From Megaera sp965229545 (lineage in GTDB: Bacteria; Pseudomonadota; Alphaproteobacteria; Rickettsiales; Rickettsiaceae), in contig OZ245887.1 in assembly GCA_965229545.1 (NCBI GenBank), forward strand, positions 992,001 to 1,056,000: a DNA stretch of 64,000 nt. Direction: 5' to 3'. Each line of letters opens with the position of its first letter. The first letter of the stretch is position 1. The notes beneath the pieces were generated by a model. That model was not told the DNA's origin. It made no database searches and was given only the letters and a program-made list of their open reading frames with translations. This document shows, in pieces, positions 27,678 to 36,757 of the stretch. The translations under genes were made by a program, and so were the position numbers.

Positions 27678-29048
27678 ATGATAGTAATAAATATTATGCT
27701 CAATATTAATGATTTTAATAATCATAGATCTGGCGACAAAAATGAATTCTCAGTAACTGAAATATCAAATAAGATTAAGTGGTTACTTGAAAATAATTTT
27801 TCCATTATTCGGATCAGAGGAGAGATTTCTGGGCTTAAAATTGCTTCATCAGGGCATGGATATTTTAATTTAAAGGATACAAATGCTGTTATAGCTGCAA
27901 CTTCCTGGAGACATTGCCTTTCTAGAATCAATTTTTCCCTTGCAGAAGGCCTAGAGGTTGTTGTTACCGGAAAAATTACTTCTTATGCTGGCCAGTCAAA
28001 ATATCAGATTGCAGTAGAATTGATTGAACCAGCAGGGATAGGTGCTTTTATAAAAATTTTGAACGAGAGAAAACAAAAATTAGAACAAGAGGGGTTATTT
28101 AAGTTAGAGTATAAAAAAAAGATTCCTTACTTACCAAAAAAAATAGGAGTTATTACCTCATTAACCGGCGTAGTTATAAAAGATATTATACATAGGATTA
28201 CCGATAGGCTTCCTGTCCATTTATGTATTTGGCCGGTAACGGTTCAAGGGGGAGCTGCCGCCGAGGAAATTACTACTGCTATAAATGGCTTTAACTTGTT
28301 AGATGATGCACTAAAACCGGATGTGATAATTGTAGCGAGAGGAGGAGGATCAATAGAAGATTTATGGCCATTTAATGAAGAAATAGTAGTACGAGCTGTT
28401 TTTAATTCAGTTATTCCGATAATATCAGCTGTAGGGCATGAGACTGATTATACACTAATTGATCTTGTTGCTGACTTAAGAGCTCCTACTCCTACTGCCG
28501 CAGCTGAATTTGCTGTTCCAGTTATTGGCAATTTAAAATATAAGTTAGATTCTCTATACAATAATATAGAAAGACGAGTTTTTACATTGTTAAAACATAA
28601 GTCTCAAATTTTGAGTAATTATAATCGGTTATTCCAATATCCAGTAAACTATTTAAATTATAATATACAAAAACTGGATGATTTAGGTTTTAGATTATCC
28701 GGTTCACTACCGAGCTTGCTGAAACAAAAAAATATTGCCCTTCAATATTTTCCTTATTCTCGTTTTAAACCAACAAAAATATTACATTATAAGTATCTAC
28801 AGTTAAGCAATTTAAAAAATAGCCTGTTAGTCAGAAAAGCTACCGTACTAAATCAATTTGAGCATAAACTATCAATTAACAGCTCTATTCTAGCTAGCCT
28901 AGATTATAATAAAGTACTAGCTAGAGGTTATGCTATGTTAAAAGATCACCATAATAACTATATTTCAACAGTATCAGAGGTTCAGTCCTCTAAATATATA
29001 ACAGCTAATCTTAAAGACGGTCAGATCAAGCTGTCTAGATTTAACTAG
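27678..29048 (+). CDS. xseA: Exodeoxyribonuclease VII large subunit
   Basis: XseA, with XseB, degrades single-stranded DNA from either end. The 456-residue protein shows the N-terminal OB fold (FSVTEISNKIKWLLENNFSI, then GEISGLKIASSGHGYFNLKD), the catalytic-domain motifs KKIGVITSLTGVVIKDI and VIIVARGGGSIEDLWPFN, and HETDYTLIDLVADLRAPTPTAAAE. A coiled-coil-forming C-terminal helix region follows. The start is taken at ATG 27678; a second ATG at 27696 is also possible. xseB is not in the window. Confidence 0.94.
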   Translation: MIVINIMLNINDFNNHRSGDKNEFSVTEISNKIKWLLENNFSIIRIRGEISGLKIASSGHGYFNLKDTNAVIAATSWRHCLSRINFSLAEGLEVVVTGKITSYAGQSKYQIAVELIEPAGIGAFIKILNERKQKLEQEGLFKLEYKKKIPYLPKKIGVITSLTGVVIKDIIHRITDRLPVHLCIWPVTVQGGAAAEEITTAINGFNLLDDALKPDVIIVARGGGSIEDLWPFNEEIVVRAVFNSVIPIISAVGHETDYTLIDLVADLRAPTPTAAAEFAVPVIGNLKYKLDSLYNNIERRVFTLLKHKSQILSNYNRLFQYPVNYLNYNIQKLDDLGFRLSGSLPSLLKQKNIALQYFPYSRFKPTKILHYKYLQLSNLKNSLLVRKATVLNQFEHKLSINSSILASLDYNKVLARGYAMLKDHHNNYISTVSEVQSSKYITANLKDGQIKLSRFN

Positions 29049-29124
29049 TTTTAAAAATGTTTAATTTTTTACAAGTTTAAAACATAAGTCTTGTAATATT
29101 AAAAATATAATTTTTTAACTAAGA

Positions 29125-29460
29125 TTATCTATTGACGTTTGTTTCCTGATTTTTTGTGTGATAACTAATAGAATCGGGAATATTCATTCTGCTAGTTAAT
29201 TCCTTGTAACTGAGCCAGCGATGCTCTTTCTCTAAAATTTCAAAACGCAATTTTCCAGCTGTTCATCGACCACAGATGTAGTCATTAAGGACACAGCAGT
29301 GTAATGGAATCCTTCAAATTTTATTTTCAGTTTTGTACAAAGTTTTTCCAAGGATTCCAGGCTATTTAGCTGATCATCAATAAATACTATTTTTTTAGGA
29401 TAATAATTTTTTTGGCGTAAAATATATTCCAAGACTTTAGCTTCATCTACTTCTGCTGTT
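29125..29460 (-). pseudogene. DUF2608 (HAD-like) protein, C-terminal remnant
   Basis: On the minus strand the sequence AEVDEAKVLEYILRQ and KKIVFIDDQLNSLESLEKL matches the C-terminal half of DUF2608 proteins, a family frequent in Rickettsia and Legionella with a HAD-like fold. The IS630 copy at 29462 cuts it at the 5' side. A missing A near 29255 shifts the frame (the native end RFEILEKEHRWLSYKEL continues in another frame to a stop at 29125). The 5' half is not found next to the far side of the IS630 copy, so a rearrangement accompanied the insertion. Confidence 0.7.
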
Positions 29461-29461
29461 A

Positions 29462-30593
29462 TTACTCTGGCCTTTAAATATTGAACATTATATAGTAGCA
29501 TAAGCTATTTCTTTCTTTTTAAAATAATTTTGAATTTTTATACCATTAAACTGAATTTGTGTTAAATAGGACCGTACATTAATTGTTAAATCTTTTACTG
29601 ATTTTAGTACTCGAAAATTATTGGAGTTAGCTTTGACATCTTGGTTTACAAGTTCTTGTGGATTCATATCAGGACAATATGATGGTAAATAAAACAATTC
29701 TAGCTTGTCCTTATGTCTTTCTACATAAGCTTTTACCTTTTTACTGTGATGCACTCTATGATTATCTAATATCAAAAATATTTTCTGCTTAATTTGTCTG
29801 ATCAGTCTACCTAAAAATTCAATACACTTTTTGCTGGTAAAATTATCTTCAAATACCATCCAGTTCATAAACCCTTGCGGACTAATAGCAGCTAGCATAT
29901 TACATTTAAATCTTGAGCCACTTCTCTTGATTGCTGGGGTCTTGCCTTTAAGACCATATGTTTTACCTCGATTATCTGTTGATTGTATCCCCATTTCATC
30001 TCCCCAATAAATTCTAGCACTTTCTTTCATTGCACGAGACTTGATTTCTGGATATGTGACTGTTAACCATTCTTTTATCTTCTCTGGATTACGTTGATAG
30101 GCTGATTTAATTGGTTTTTGAGACGTAAAACCCAATCTATTCATAATTTTTCTTATAGAACGCCTGTTATACTGATAAAGGTAATTGGATTCTATATATT
30201 CTTGTACCACTTTACTATTCCATAACGTATAATCCATTCCCAATTCATCAGGTGTATGTGATAAAATTTTAGATTTTAATTCCTCTTCTTGATTTTTACT
30301 GATTTTAGATCCTGTTCCTACCTTTACTCCTCGCTTCTTATAGCGAAAGCTTTCTTCCTTAGAAATTTTGTACTCTTTAAGATATTTCCATATAGAACTC
30401 CTAGAAAACCCAAAGGTAATAGATGCTTGTTTCTTGCTTATTCCATGTATAACTATTGCTTCCACTGCTTTCTTTCTTAATATCTTGAGATTGCTTGGTG
30501 ATAATTTTTTATTAGACATTTTGTTATTACTCTTGATACAATATCATTATATCATTTCTCTAATGTTAGTTCAATATTTAAAGGCCGGAGTAA
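29462..30593 (-). mobile_element. IS630-family element, copy 1, complete
   Basis: Element of 1132 bp flanked by TA on both sides (29460-29461 and 30594-30595), the target expected for IS630/mariner elements. Terminal repeats read TTACTCTGGCCTTTAAATA on the left and TTACTCCGGCCTTTAAATA on the right strand. It contains one intact transposase gene. A second TATTACTC lies inside at 30525-30532, creating a nested inverted-repeat unit at the right end. Confidence 0.92.
29488..30519 (-). CDS. IS630-family transposase (copy 1), intact
   Basis: DDE transposase of 343 residues. Two N-terminal helix-turn-helix units (about residues 20-55 and 105-135) bind the ends. The catalytic residues are D174 in IYWGDEMGIQS, D252 in FLILDNHRVHHS and E289 in CPDMNPQELVNQD, with the spacing typical of IS630/Tc1-mariner. 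One open frame without frameshift, followed by the terminal repeat 26 bases downstream. With copy 3 it is one of two apparently active IS630 transposases here and could mobilise the broken copies in trans. Confidence 0.94.
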   Translation of the reverse strand: MSNKKLSPSNLKILRKKAVEAIVIHGISKKQASITFGFSRSSIWKYLKEYKISKEESFRYKKRGVKVGTGSKISKNQEEELKSKILSHTPDELGMDYTLWNSKVVQEYIESNYLYQYNRRSIRKIMNRLGFTSQKPIKSAYQRNPEKIKEWLTVTYPEIKSRAMKESARIYWGDEMGIQSTDNRGKTYGLKGKTPAIKRSGSRFKCNMLAAISPQGFMNWMVFEDNFTSKKCIEFLGRLIRQIKQKIFLILDNHRVHHSKKVKAYVERHKDKLELFYLPSYCPDMNPQELVNQDVKANSNNFRVLKSVKDLTINVRSYLTQIQFNGIKIQNYFKKKEIAYATI

Positions 30594-30595
30594 TA

Positions 30596-30908
30596 ATAAA
30601 AGAGGGTTTTAGATAATGCCATACCTATCATTAAACTTAATATTATAAGTTCTATTATTTCATAGGTTTGACCCAAGTCGGGTCTGACAGCTCTTATGTA
30701 TCCGAACAAGTACTTTATTGAAAATATGATAATTATTATTAATAAAGGCTGCCATGAACCTGGTATAATTAAAGTGTTATTATCTATTTGTACTGGAGGA
30801 GGGCTAAATAGTTTTAAGTTGATAAAAATGGAAATAGTTGTTAATACAAAAACTAATAAAAGATCTTCAATTATATTTAGCTGTTTTATAAAAAAGGCCA
30901 AAAATACT
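30596..30908 (-). pseudogene. Membrane-protein fragment between two IS630 copies
   Basis: Minus-strand frame of about 105 residues with three or four hydrophobic helices. It contains LIIPGSWQPLLIIIIIFSI followed by KYLFGYIRAVRPDLGQTYE. The pattern (a SWQPLLI helix, then KY.FGY and a final helix) recalls small four-to-five-helix membrane proteins of the DUF6622 type, but this is a weak guess. Both ends abut IS630 sequence, so it has lost its natural start or end and was probably cut by the insertions. Confidence 0.4.
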
Positions 30909-31983
30909 GAGTAATAACAAAATGTCTAATAAAAAATTATCACCAAGCGATCTCAAGATATTAAGAAAGAAAGCAGTGGAAGCAATAGTTATACATGGAA
31001 TAAGCAAGAAACAAGCATCTATTACCTTTGGGTTTTCTAGGAGTTCTATATGGAAATATCTTAAAGAGTACAAAATTTCTAAGGAAGAAAGCTTTCGCTA
31101 TAAGAAGCGAGGAGTAAAGGTAGGAACAGGATCTAAAATCAGTAAAAATCAAGAAGAGGAATTAAAATCTAAAATTTTATCACATATACCTGATGAATTG
31201 GGAATGGATTATACGTTATGGAATAGTAAAGTGGTACAAGAATATATAGAATCCAATTACCTTTATCAGTATAACAGGCGTTCTATAAGAAAAATTATGA
31301 ATAGATTGGGTTTTACGTCTCAAAAACCAATTAAATCAGCCTATCAACGTAATCCAGAGAAGATAAAAGAATGGTTAACAGTCACATATCCAGAAATCAA
31401 GTCTCGTGCAATGAAAGAAAGTGCTAGAATTTATTGGGGAGATGAAATGGGGATACAATCAACAGATAATCGAGGTAAAACATATGGTCTTAAAGGCAAG
31501 ACCCCCCAGCAATCAAGAGAAGTGGCTCAAGATTTAAATGTAATATGCTAGCTGCTATTAGTCCGCAAGGGTTTATGAACTGGATGGTATTTGAAGATAA
31601 TTTTACCAGCAAAAAGTGTATTGAATTTTTAGGTAGACTGATCAGACAAATTAAGCAGAAAATATTTTTGATATTAGATAATCATAGAGTGCATCACAGT
31701 AAAAAGGTAAAAGCTTATGTAGAAAGACATAAGGACAAGCTAGAATTGTTTTATTTACCATCATATTGTCCTGATATGAATCCACAAGAACTTGTAAACC
31801 AAGATGTCAAAGCTAACTCCAATAATTTTCGAGTACTAAAATCAGTAAAAGATTTAACAATTAATGTACGGTCCTATTTAACACAAATTCAGTTTAATGG
31901 TATAAAAATTCAAAATTATTTTAAAAAGAAAGAAATAGCTTATGCTACTATATAATGTTCAATATTTAAAGGCTAAAGTAATA
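30909..31983 (+). mobile_element. IS630-family element, copy 2, 5'-truncated
   Basis: Begins at the internal GAGTAATAACAAAATG, lacking the outer 60 or so bases of the left end, and ends at 31983 with a mutated right repeat (GGCTAAAGTAA where other copies have GGCCAGAGTAA), followed by TA. Orientation is opposite to copy 1. It is immobile by itself. Confidence 0.85.
30922..31955 (+). pseudogene. IS630-family transposase (copy 2), frameshifted
   Basis: Identical in most residues to the intact copy 1 protein. Two extra C's in a CCCCCC run at about 31502-31507 (other copies have CCCC) shift the frame after GLKGKTP, and the first frame stops at 31551. The remaining C-terminal 136 residues, with D252 and E289, continue in another frame from 31545 to 31955. 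The catalytic D174 lies in the first part, so no single product holds the triad. Confidence 0.9.
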
Positions 31984-31985
31984 GT

Positions 31986-32290
31986 AAATCATTCGTAGAT
32001 AAAGCAAGGTAAATTGCAAAAAGTCCTAGCACAAAACTAAATAACTTAGATAAAACTAAATGGTTTACCTGGATATTCATCACCTCTTTTACATCATATC
32101 CAAATAAAACAGCTGAACCATTAATAAAAGAATCAGCACTAGACATCGCCATTGCTGATACTCCTATTATTAACAAGCCTTTTATTAAGGGTAAATTAAA
32201 TGGTATAATAAATAGCTTTATTGGGTATAAGACAACTCTTGGTTTTGTAGCTTTAATTCCTATGAACATTAGATAAACAAACATAAAATG
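31986..32290 (-). pseudogene. Sodium:solute symporter fragment (second piece or paralogue)
   Basis: Minus-strand frame with LPLIKGLLIIGVSAMAMSSADSFINGSAVLFGYD; the AMSSADS stretch is the sodium-binding helix region of SSS transporters. The C-terminal side is cut by IS630 copy 2. The N-terminal side ends without a recognisable start. It could be the part that should follow the fragment at 9525-9791, but the residues before LPLIKG do not match the end of that fragment, so a paralogue is equally likely. Confidence 0.65.
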
Positions 32291-32401
32291 GAGTAGATTT
32301 TAAAATATAAATAACTTGCATTTTAATATTTTTGTAGTTTTTTCTAATATTGAACTTGTTTTTTTAGAGGAGTAATTTAGATTAATTTTATGTAGTAAGT
32401 A

Positions 32402-32478
32402 TGGTAGCGAGGGAGGGACTTGAACCCCCGACACGCGGATTATGATTCCGCTGCTCTAACCAGCTGAGCTACCCCGCC
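32402..32478 (-). tRNA. tRNA-Met (anticodon CAT)
   Basis: Minus-strand cloverleaf: acceptor GGCGGGG pairs with CCTCGCT, D arm GCTCAGCTGGTTAGAGC, anticodon arm GCGGA-ATCATAA-TCCGC with CAT, and T arm with GGTTCAAGTCC. CCA is encoded (TGG at 32402-32404). The first acceptor pair is G-T. The overall sequence resembles elongator tRNA-Met of alphaproteobacteria; an Ile2 identity after lysidine modification cannot be strictly excluded. Confidence 0.92.
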
Positions 32479-32574
32479 ATTTTGATAATAAAATCAAACT
32501 TTAGTATTAGTGTTTACTAGATAGAAACTTTTTAAATACAATTACCATATATATATTTAACATGTATCTAGCAA

Positions 32575-32607
32575 CCCCAATAATTAAATATTATTCAATT
32601 ATTGGGG
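32575..32607. terminator. Perfect 11-bp hairpin downstream of rpsI
   Basis: CCCCAATAATT (32575-32585) pairs with AATTATTGGGG (32597-32607) around an 11-base loop, 100 bases beyond the rpsI stop and between rpsI and tRNA-Met. No clear T-run follows on either strand, so it is only a candidate terminator or RNA-processing site. Confidence 0.45.
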
Positions 32608-32706
32608 GACATTTATAGGAGTGCGATATTAATACACAATTACTATCAAAAGAGTACTAAACTGCGCAAAGTGTTAATCTAGAAAAAATACTTTAAAAAT
32701 ATAATT

Positions 32707-33195
32707 TTAACGTTTAGAGAATTGAGTACTTCTACGGGCTTTACGTTTACCATATTTTTTACGTTCTACAACTCTTGAGTCTCTTGTTAAAAACCCATTT
32801 TTACGCAATACTGTGTGGAAATCATCAGAAATACAGTCTAAAGCTCTAGCAATTCCATGGATAATAGCACCTGCCTGACCTGTTGTTCCACCTCCTTTTA
32901 TGGTACAAACTACATCATACTGCCCAGAAGTGTTAGTATCAACGAAAGGCTGTAATATTAGCTTTTTATATGATTCACGAGGGAAATAATCAGATACATC
33001 TCTTTTGTTAACTGTTACAGTACCTTTTCCAGGTTTAACCCAAACCCTTGCTACAGAATTTTTTCTTCTTCCTGTGCCGTATGCACTTCCTCCAGAAACT
33101 AATTTTTTGGCTTTGTGAAACTTAGGTTTTGCCTCAACTGCTGTATCTGCAGGTTTTACACTTACATCTAATTTTTTGAGTATTGACACTTCCAT
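32707..33195 (-). CDS. rpsI: 30S ribosomal protein S9
   Basis: S9 sits in the 30S head and its basic tail reaches the P-site tRNA. The 162-residue protein has the usual S9 core (YGTGRRKNSVARVWVKPGKG, then GGGTTGQAGAIIHGIARAL) and ends RKARRSTQFSKR, the conserved basic C-terminus. An N-terminal extension of about 30 residues before SGGSAYGTG is common in alphaproteobacteria. It follows rplM by 5 bases; the rplM-rpsI pair is nearly universal. Confidence 0.97.
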   Translation of the reverse strand: MEVSILKKLDVSVKPADTAVEAKPKFHKAKKLVSGGSAYGTGRRKNSVARVWVKPGKGTVTVNKRDVSDYFPRESYKKLILQPFVDTNTSGQYDVVCTIKGGGTTGQAGAIIHGIARALDCISDDFHTVLRKNGFLTRDSRVVERKKYGKRKARRSTQFSKR

Positions 33196-33200
33196 GATTA

Positions 33201-33674
33201 TTACTTGTTATTCTTGTTTTTTGAATTTTTGCTTGCGAGATCTAATAGTTCAGGTTGCTGACCTGCATGTGGGTGGCTATCATCTGCATAAACATACAAG
33301 TTACCAAGTTGTTTAGCTCCTAAACTGTTTCTGCTTATCATTCTTTTAACTGCCATTTTTACTACGCGCTCAGGGTACCTTCCTAAAAGGACTTTTCCAG
33401 CAGTTGTTTCCTTGATTCCCCCTGGGAACCCAGTATGGCGGTAATATACTTTACCACTTTTTGGATCTGCTTTGTTACCTGTTAAATGTATGTGTTTTGC
33501 GTTAATAATAACTACATTATCACCACAATCCATATGAGGAGTAAATGTAGGCTTATGTTTACCACGAAGCAGTATAGCTGTCTGGTTTGCAAGACGGCCG
33601 AGTATTAAATCTTTTGCATCAATTAACCACCATTTCTTATTGATATCGGATGGTTTTGCTGAATAAGTTTTCAC
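33201..33674 (-). CDS. rplM: 50S ribosomal protein L13
   Basis: Early-assembling 50S protein of 157 residues. The opening TYSAKPSDINKKWWLIDAKD, LILGRLANQTAILLRGKHKP and DNVVIINAKHIHLTGNK are L13 hallmarks. The start codon is GTG (33672-33674), with no nearby in-frame ATG. It is the first gene of the rplM-rpsI operon; a candidate promoter lies about 40-70 bases upstream. Confidence 0.96.
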   Translation of the reverse strand: MKTYSAKPSDINKKWWLIDAKDLILGRLANQTAILLRGKHKPTFTPHMDCGDNVVIINAKHIHLTGNKADPKSGKVYYRHTGFPGGIKETTAGKVLLGRYPERVVKMAVKRMISRNSLGAKQLGNLYVYADDSHPHAGQQPELLDLASKNSKNKNNK

Positions 33675-33711
33675 ACCAGTTCTTTCACTAAATTAGATAT
33701 TTCGTGCATAA

Positions 33712-33741
33712 TAAATAACAGGTTATAACATATAATGTCAA
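33712..33741 (-). promoter_or_regulatory. Candidate promoter of rplM-rpsI
   Basis: On the minus strand TTGACA (33736-33741) is followed after 18 bases by TATTTA (33712-33717). The -35 box is perfect and the -10 box is weak. It lies 38 bases upstream of the GTG start of rplM. Confidence 0.4.
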
Positions 33742-33810
33742 GGATAATTTTTACCATGCGTTTTTTAGGGTTATTTAGCTAAAAATTTTAATCTTTATAT
33801 TGGGTCATTT

Positions 33811-33927
33811 ATGATGAAAGTTATTATTAATTATTTTAAAGGTTATGAGGCGCAAATACTTAGAAAGAGGCAGAGAGTTTTTAGCTGTATGGTGATTTCT
33901 GTTGCCAATATTGTCTCTTTGGTGTAG
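33811..33927 (+). CDS. Possible 38-residue hypothetical peptide
   Basis: Frame from ATG ATG AAA to TAG, reading MMKVIINYFKGYEAQILRKR then a hydrophobic end. It lies in the divergent spacer between rplM and nuoA. No good ribosome-binding site and no recognised family; it may be chance or the stub of a lost gene. Nothing else is apparent in 33742-33972. Confidence 0.2.
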   Translation: MMKVIINYFKGYEAQILRKRQRVFSCMVISVANIVSLV

Positions 33928-33972
33928 CAATAAAGAATAAGGAATCAATAATGTATTTAGAGAATAAAATTC

Positions 33973-34347
33973 ATGCATCCTAATCCCAAAATTCTTGTTG
34001 AGTATTTACCTGTTGCAGTTTTTTTTGGTATAGCTGCTTTTATTGCTTTGGTTGTAATTATTTTACCTAAAATTTTTGCTAAAGATACTCCTCAAAAAGA
34101 TAAACTTAAAAGTTACGAATGTGGCTTTGATGCTTTTGGAGACGCTCGTGGTAAATTCGACGTTCGTTTTTACCTAGTAGCAATTCTATTCATTATTTTT
34201 GATTTGGAAGTAGCTTTTCTAATCCCTTGGGCTATTAATTTAAAAACAATAGGTATATTTGGTTTTGGATCAATGATAGTTTTTTTAGTAGTGCTAACTA
34301 TTGGGTTTATTTACGAATGGAAAAAAGGCGCTTTAGAATGGGAATAA
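33973..34347 (+). CDS. nuoA: NADH-quinone oxidoreductase subunit A
   Basis: Small membrane subunit of complex I, at the junction of the membrane and peripheral arms. The 124 residues show three transmembrane helices (about 11-33, 64-86, 93-115) and the conserved loop KLKSYECGFDAFGDARGKFDVRF split by the first helix, containing the SYECG Cys. It is the first gene of the nuoABCDE-x-F operon and lies 22 bases before nuoB. Confidence 0.96.
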   Translation: MHPNPKILVEYLPVAVFFGIAAFIALVVIILPKIFAKDTPQKDKLKSYECGFDAFGDARGKFDVRFYLVAILFIIFDLEVAFLIPWAINLKTIGIFGFGSMIVFLVVLTIGFIYEWKKGALEWE

Positions 34348-34378
34348 TTAGCACGGCATAATTTAGGAGGTGCAAGCG

Positions 34379-34885
34379 GTGGAAAATATGATGTTATCTC
34401 AGGATCATTTTTTTAAAGAAGAACTATCAGACCGTGGTTTTGTTCTAGCTAAGCTTGATGATATAGTTAGCTGGGCGAGAGCAAATTCATTGTGGCCTAT
34501 GACTTTTGGTCTTGCGTGCTGCGCTGTTGAAATGATGCAAGCAGCAGCTTCCCGTTATGATATGGATAGATTCGGTTTCCTGTTTCGTCCTAGTCCGAGG
34601 CAGGCTGATCTTATGATAGTTGCAGGTACACTGACTAATAAAATGGCCGCTCCCATGCGACGGGTTTATGATCAAATGGCTGATCCTAAATATGTTATAT
34701 CTATGGGGAGCTGTGCTAATGGTGGCGGTTATTACCATTATTCTTATTCAGTAGTAAGAGGTTGTGATCGGATTGTGCCAGTTGACGTTTATGTTCCAGG
34801 ATGTCCTCCTACTGCCGAAGCATTAATTTATGGATTAATGCAATTACAGAGGAAAATTAAAAGAACCAGTAGATTTAAAGGTTAA
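34379..34885 (+). CDS. nuoB: NADH-quinone oxidoreductase subunit B
   Basis: Peripheral-arm subunit carrying iron-sulphur cluster N2, the last electron carrier before quinone. The GTG at 34379 is chosen because AGGAGG ends at 34370, 8 bases upstream; a GTG at 34370 would overlap that sequence and the ATG at 34388 is too far. The 168 residues show cluster ligands in GLACCAVEMM (Cys-Cys), SMGSCANGGG and VPGCPPTAEAL. Length is typical. nuoC starts 3 bases after its stop. Confidence 0.96.
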   Translation: MENMMLSQDHFFKEELSDRGFVLAKLDDIVSWARANSLWPMTFGLACCAVEMMQAAASRYDMDRFGFLFRPSPRQADLMIVAGTLTNKMAAPMRRVYDQMADPKYVISMGSCANGGGYYHYSYSVVRGCDRIVPVDVYVPGCPPTAEALIYGLMQLQRKIKRTSRFKG

Positions 34886-34887
34886 TA

Positions 34888-35484
34888 ATGCCACCTATAG
34901 AAATTATTGATAATTTTTTTAAAATAGAAAAACTAGAATCTTCCAAGCTTTCAATAGATAATTTTATTGGCTATAAAATATTACCAAAAAACCTCCTCAA
35001 TGTGCTTAAGTTCTTGAAAGAGAATAAGGAATTAAGGTTTACCATCCTAACTGATCTTTTTGCAGCTGATTTTCCTGAGCGTGATAAGCGTTTTGAAGTT
35101 GTATATAGTCTGTTAAGCTTAAAGCTCAATACAAGGATTTTGTTAAAAATTGAAGTGGCAGAGGATGAACCCGTAAATTCACTAACCTCAATTTATAGTG
35201 CTGCCTGTTGGTACGAAAGAGAAATATTTGATATGTTCGGTATTGAATTTAAAGATTCTCCTGATTTAAGACGTATTCTAACTGATTATTGGTTCAAGGG
35301 GCACCCTTTGCGTAAAGATTTTCCTCTTACTGGGCACGTACAAGTAAGATATGACGAAGCTCTAGAAAAAGTCATATATGAGCCGGTATTATTGGAGCAA
35401 GAATTTCGGAACTTTGATTTTACCTCGCCTTGGCACGGGCCTGAAAAAAATATTTTGCCTGGTGATGAAAAGGCAACTAAATAG
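34888..35484 (+). CDS. nuoC: NADH-quinone oxidoreductase subunit C
   Basis: Peripheral-arm 30-kDa subunit, 198 residues. Recognised by LTDLFAADFPERDKRFEVVY and the signature EREIFDMFGIEFKDSPDLRRIL, followed by DYWFKGHPLRKDFPLTG. NuoC and NuoD are separate here, as in alphaproteobacteria, and not fused as in E. coli. Located 3 bases after nuoB and 18 bases before nuoD. Confidence 0.96.
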   Translation: MPPIEIIDNFFKIEKLESSKLSIDNFIGYKILPKNLLNVLKFLKENKELRFTILTDLFAADFPERDKRFEVVYSLLSLKLNTRILLKIEVAEDEPVNSLTSIYSAACWYEREIFDMFGIEFKDSPDLRRILTDYWFKGHPLRKDFPLTGHVQVRYDEALEKVIYEPVLLEQEFRNFDFTSPWHGPEKNILPGDEKATK

Positions 35485-35502
35485 GAATGAATATATAAAC
35501 AT

Positions 35503-36705
35503 ATGGCAGTAAGCAAAGAAGAATATTTGCATAAAGATGATAAGGAGTTAACTACCATTAATTTTGGCCCTCAGCACCCTGCTGCACACGGAGTTTTACG
35601 CCTTATCCTGCAAATGGATGGAGAGGTTATAAATAAAGCTGATCCTCATATAGGTCTTCTTCATAGGGGAACAGAAAAATTAATTGAACATAAAACATAT
35701 GCGCAAGCGGTTCCTTATTTTGATCGTCTTGATTATGTCTCACCCATGTGTCAGGAACATGCTTATGCACTTGCTGTAGAAAAACTCTTAAAAGTAGAGG
35801 TACCAAGACGTGCTAAATTCATTAGGGTTCTTTTTTCTGAACTAACACGAATTTTAAATCATACTTTAAACATAGGTACTCAAGCCGTAGATCTAGGAGC
35901 TACTACACCTCTTCTCTGGCTATTTGAAGAACGTGAAAAAATTATGGAATTTTATGAAAGAGTTTCTGGTTCTCGCATGCACTCTAATTATTTTAGGCCA
36001 GGGGGAGTAGCTTCTGATCTTCCTGATGGATTGCTTGATGACATAGGAGTTTTTGCCCAGAAGTTTCCAAAGTGTTTAGCTGATATTGAAATTTTGTTAA
36101 ATAACAACCGAATTTGGAAACAAAGACTTGTGGGGATCGGAGTTGTTAGCCAGAAACAGGCTATGGATTGGGGGTTTTCAGGGCCGATGCTTAGGGGATC
36201 TGGAATTGAATGGGACCTTCGCAAGTCTAATCCTTACGAAATATATGACGAAATGGAATTTGATATTCCTATAGGAGTTTCCGGCGACTGTTATGATAGG
36301 TATATAATTAGAATAGAAGAAATGTATCAGTCGCTTAAAATTATCAAACAATGTATAGAAAAAATTCCGTCAGGATCTGTTAAATCATTAGATGCTAAAA
36401 TGACACCGCCTTCGCGTGCCCAGATGAAAGAATCAATGGAAGCTATGATTCACCATTTCAAGTTATATACCGAAGGGTATAATGTACCTGTAGGGGAGAC
36501 TTATGGATTTGTAGAAGCTCCGAAAGGAGAGTTCGGTGTTTACTTATATGCAGATGGGACTAATAAGCCTTATAGGTGCCGTATCAAAGCTCCAGGATTT
36601 GCTCACTTACAAGGGCTTGATTTTATGGCACGCGGTCATTTAATGGCTGATGTGGTAGCTATCATTTCAAGTCTTGATATAGTGTTCGGAGAGATTGACA
36701 GGTAA
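35503..36705 (+). CDS. nuoD: NADH-quinone oxidoreductase subunit D
   Basis: The 49-kDa subunit forming the quinone-binding pocket with NuoB. The 400-residue protein begins with the quinone-site loop NFGPQHPAAHGVLRL, then DPHIGLLHRGTEKLIE and the C-terminal EAPKGEFGVYLYADGTNKPY and LQGLDFMARGHLMADVVAI, all family signatures. Frame intact; nuoE follows 52 bases later. Confidence 0.97.
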   Translation: MAVSKEEYLHKDDKELTTINFGPQHPAAHGVLRLILQMDGEVINKADPHIGLLHRGTEKLIEHKTYAQAVPYFDRLDYVSPMCQEHAYALAVEKLLKVEVPRRAKFIRVLFSELTRILNHTLNIGTQAVDLGATTPLLWLFEEREKIMEFYERVSGSRMHSNYFRPGGVASDLPDGLLDDIGVFAQKFPKCLADIEILLNNNRIWKQRLVGIGVVSQKQAMDWGFSGPMLRGSGIEWDLRKSNPYEIYDEMEFDIPIGVSGDCYDRYIIRIEEMYQSLKIIKQCIEKIPSGSVKSLDAKMTPPSRAQMKESMEAMIHHFKLYTEGYNVPVGETYGFVEAPKGEFGVYLYADGTNKPYRCRIKAPGFAHLQGLDFMARGHLMADVVAIISSLDIVFGEIDR

Positions 36706-36757
36706 CAGGAGCTAAAACTTAAATGCTTTAAAATGATATAACGGTGTATAAATAAAC

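Noticed and set aside
30289..30616. Plus-strand frames opposite the IS630 transposase
   Set aside because: They recur in all IS630 copies as antisense shadows, have no ribosome sites and encode no recognisable domains.
31986..32290. Symporter fragment as the missing continuation of 9525-9791
   Set aside because: Residues before LPLIKG do not match the end of the other fragment, and no shared junction sequence links them, so I list it as a separate fragment or paralogue.
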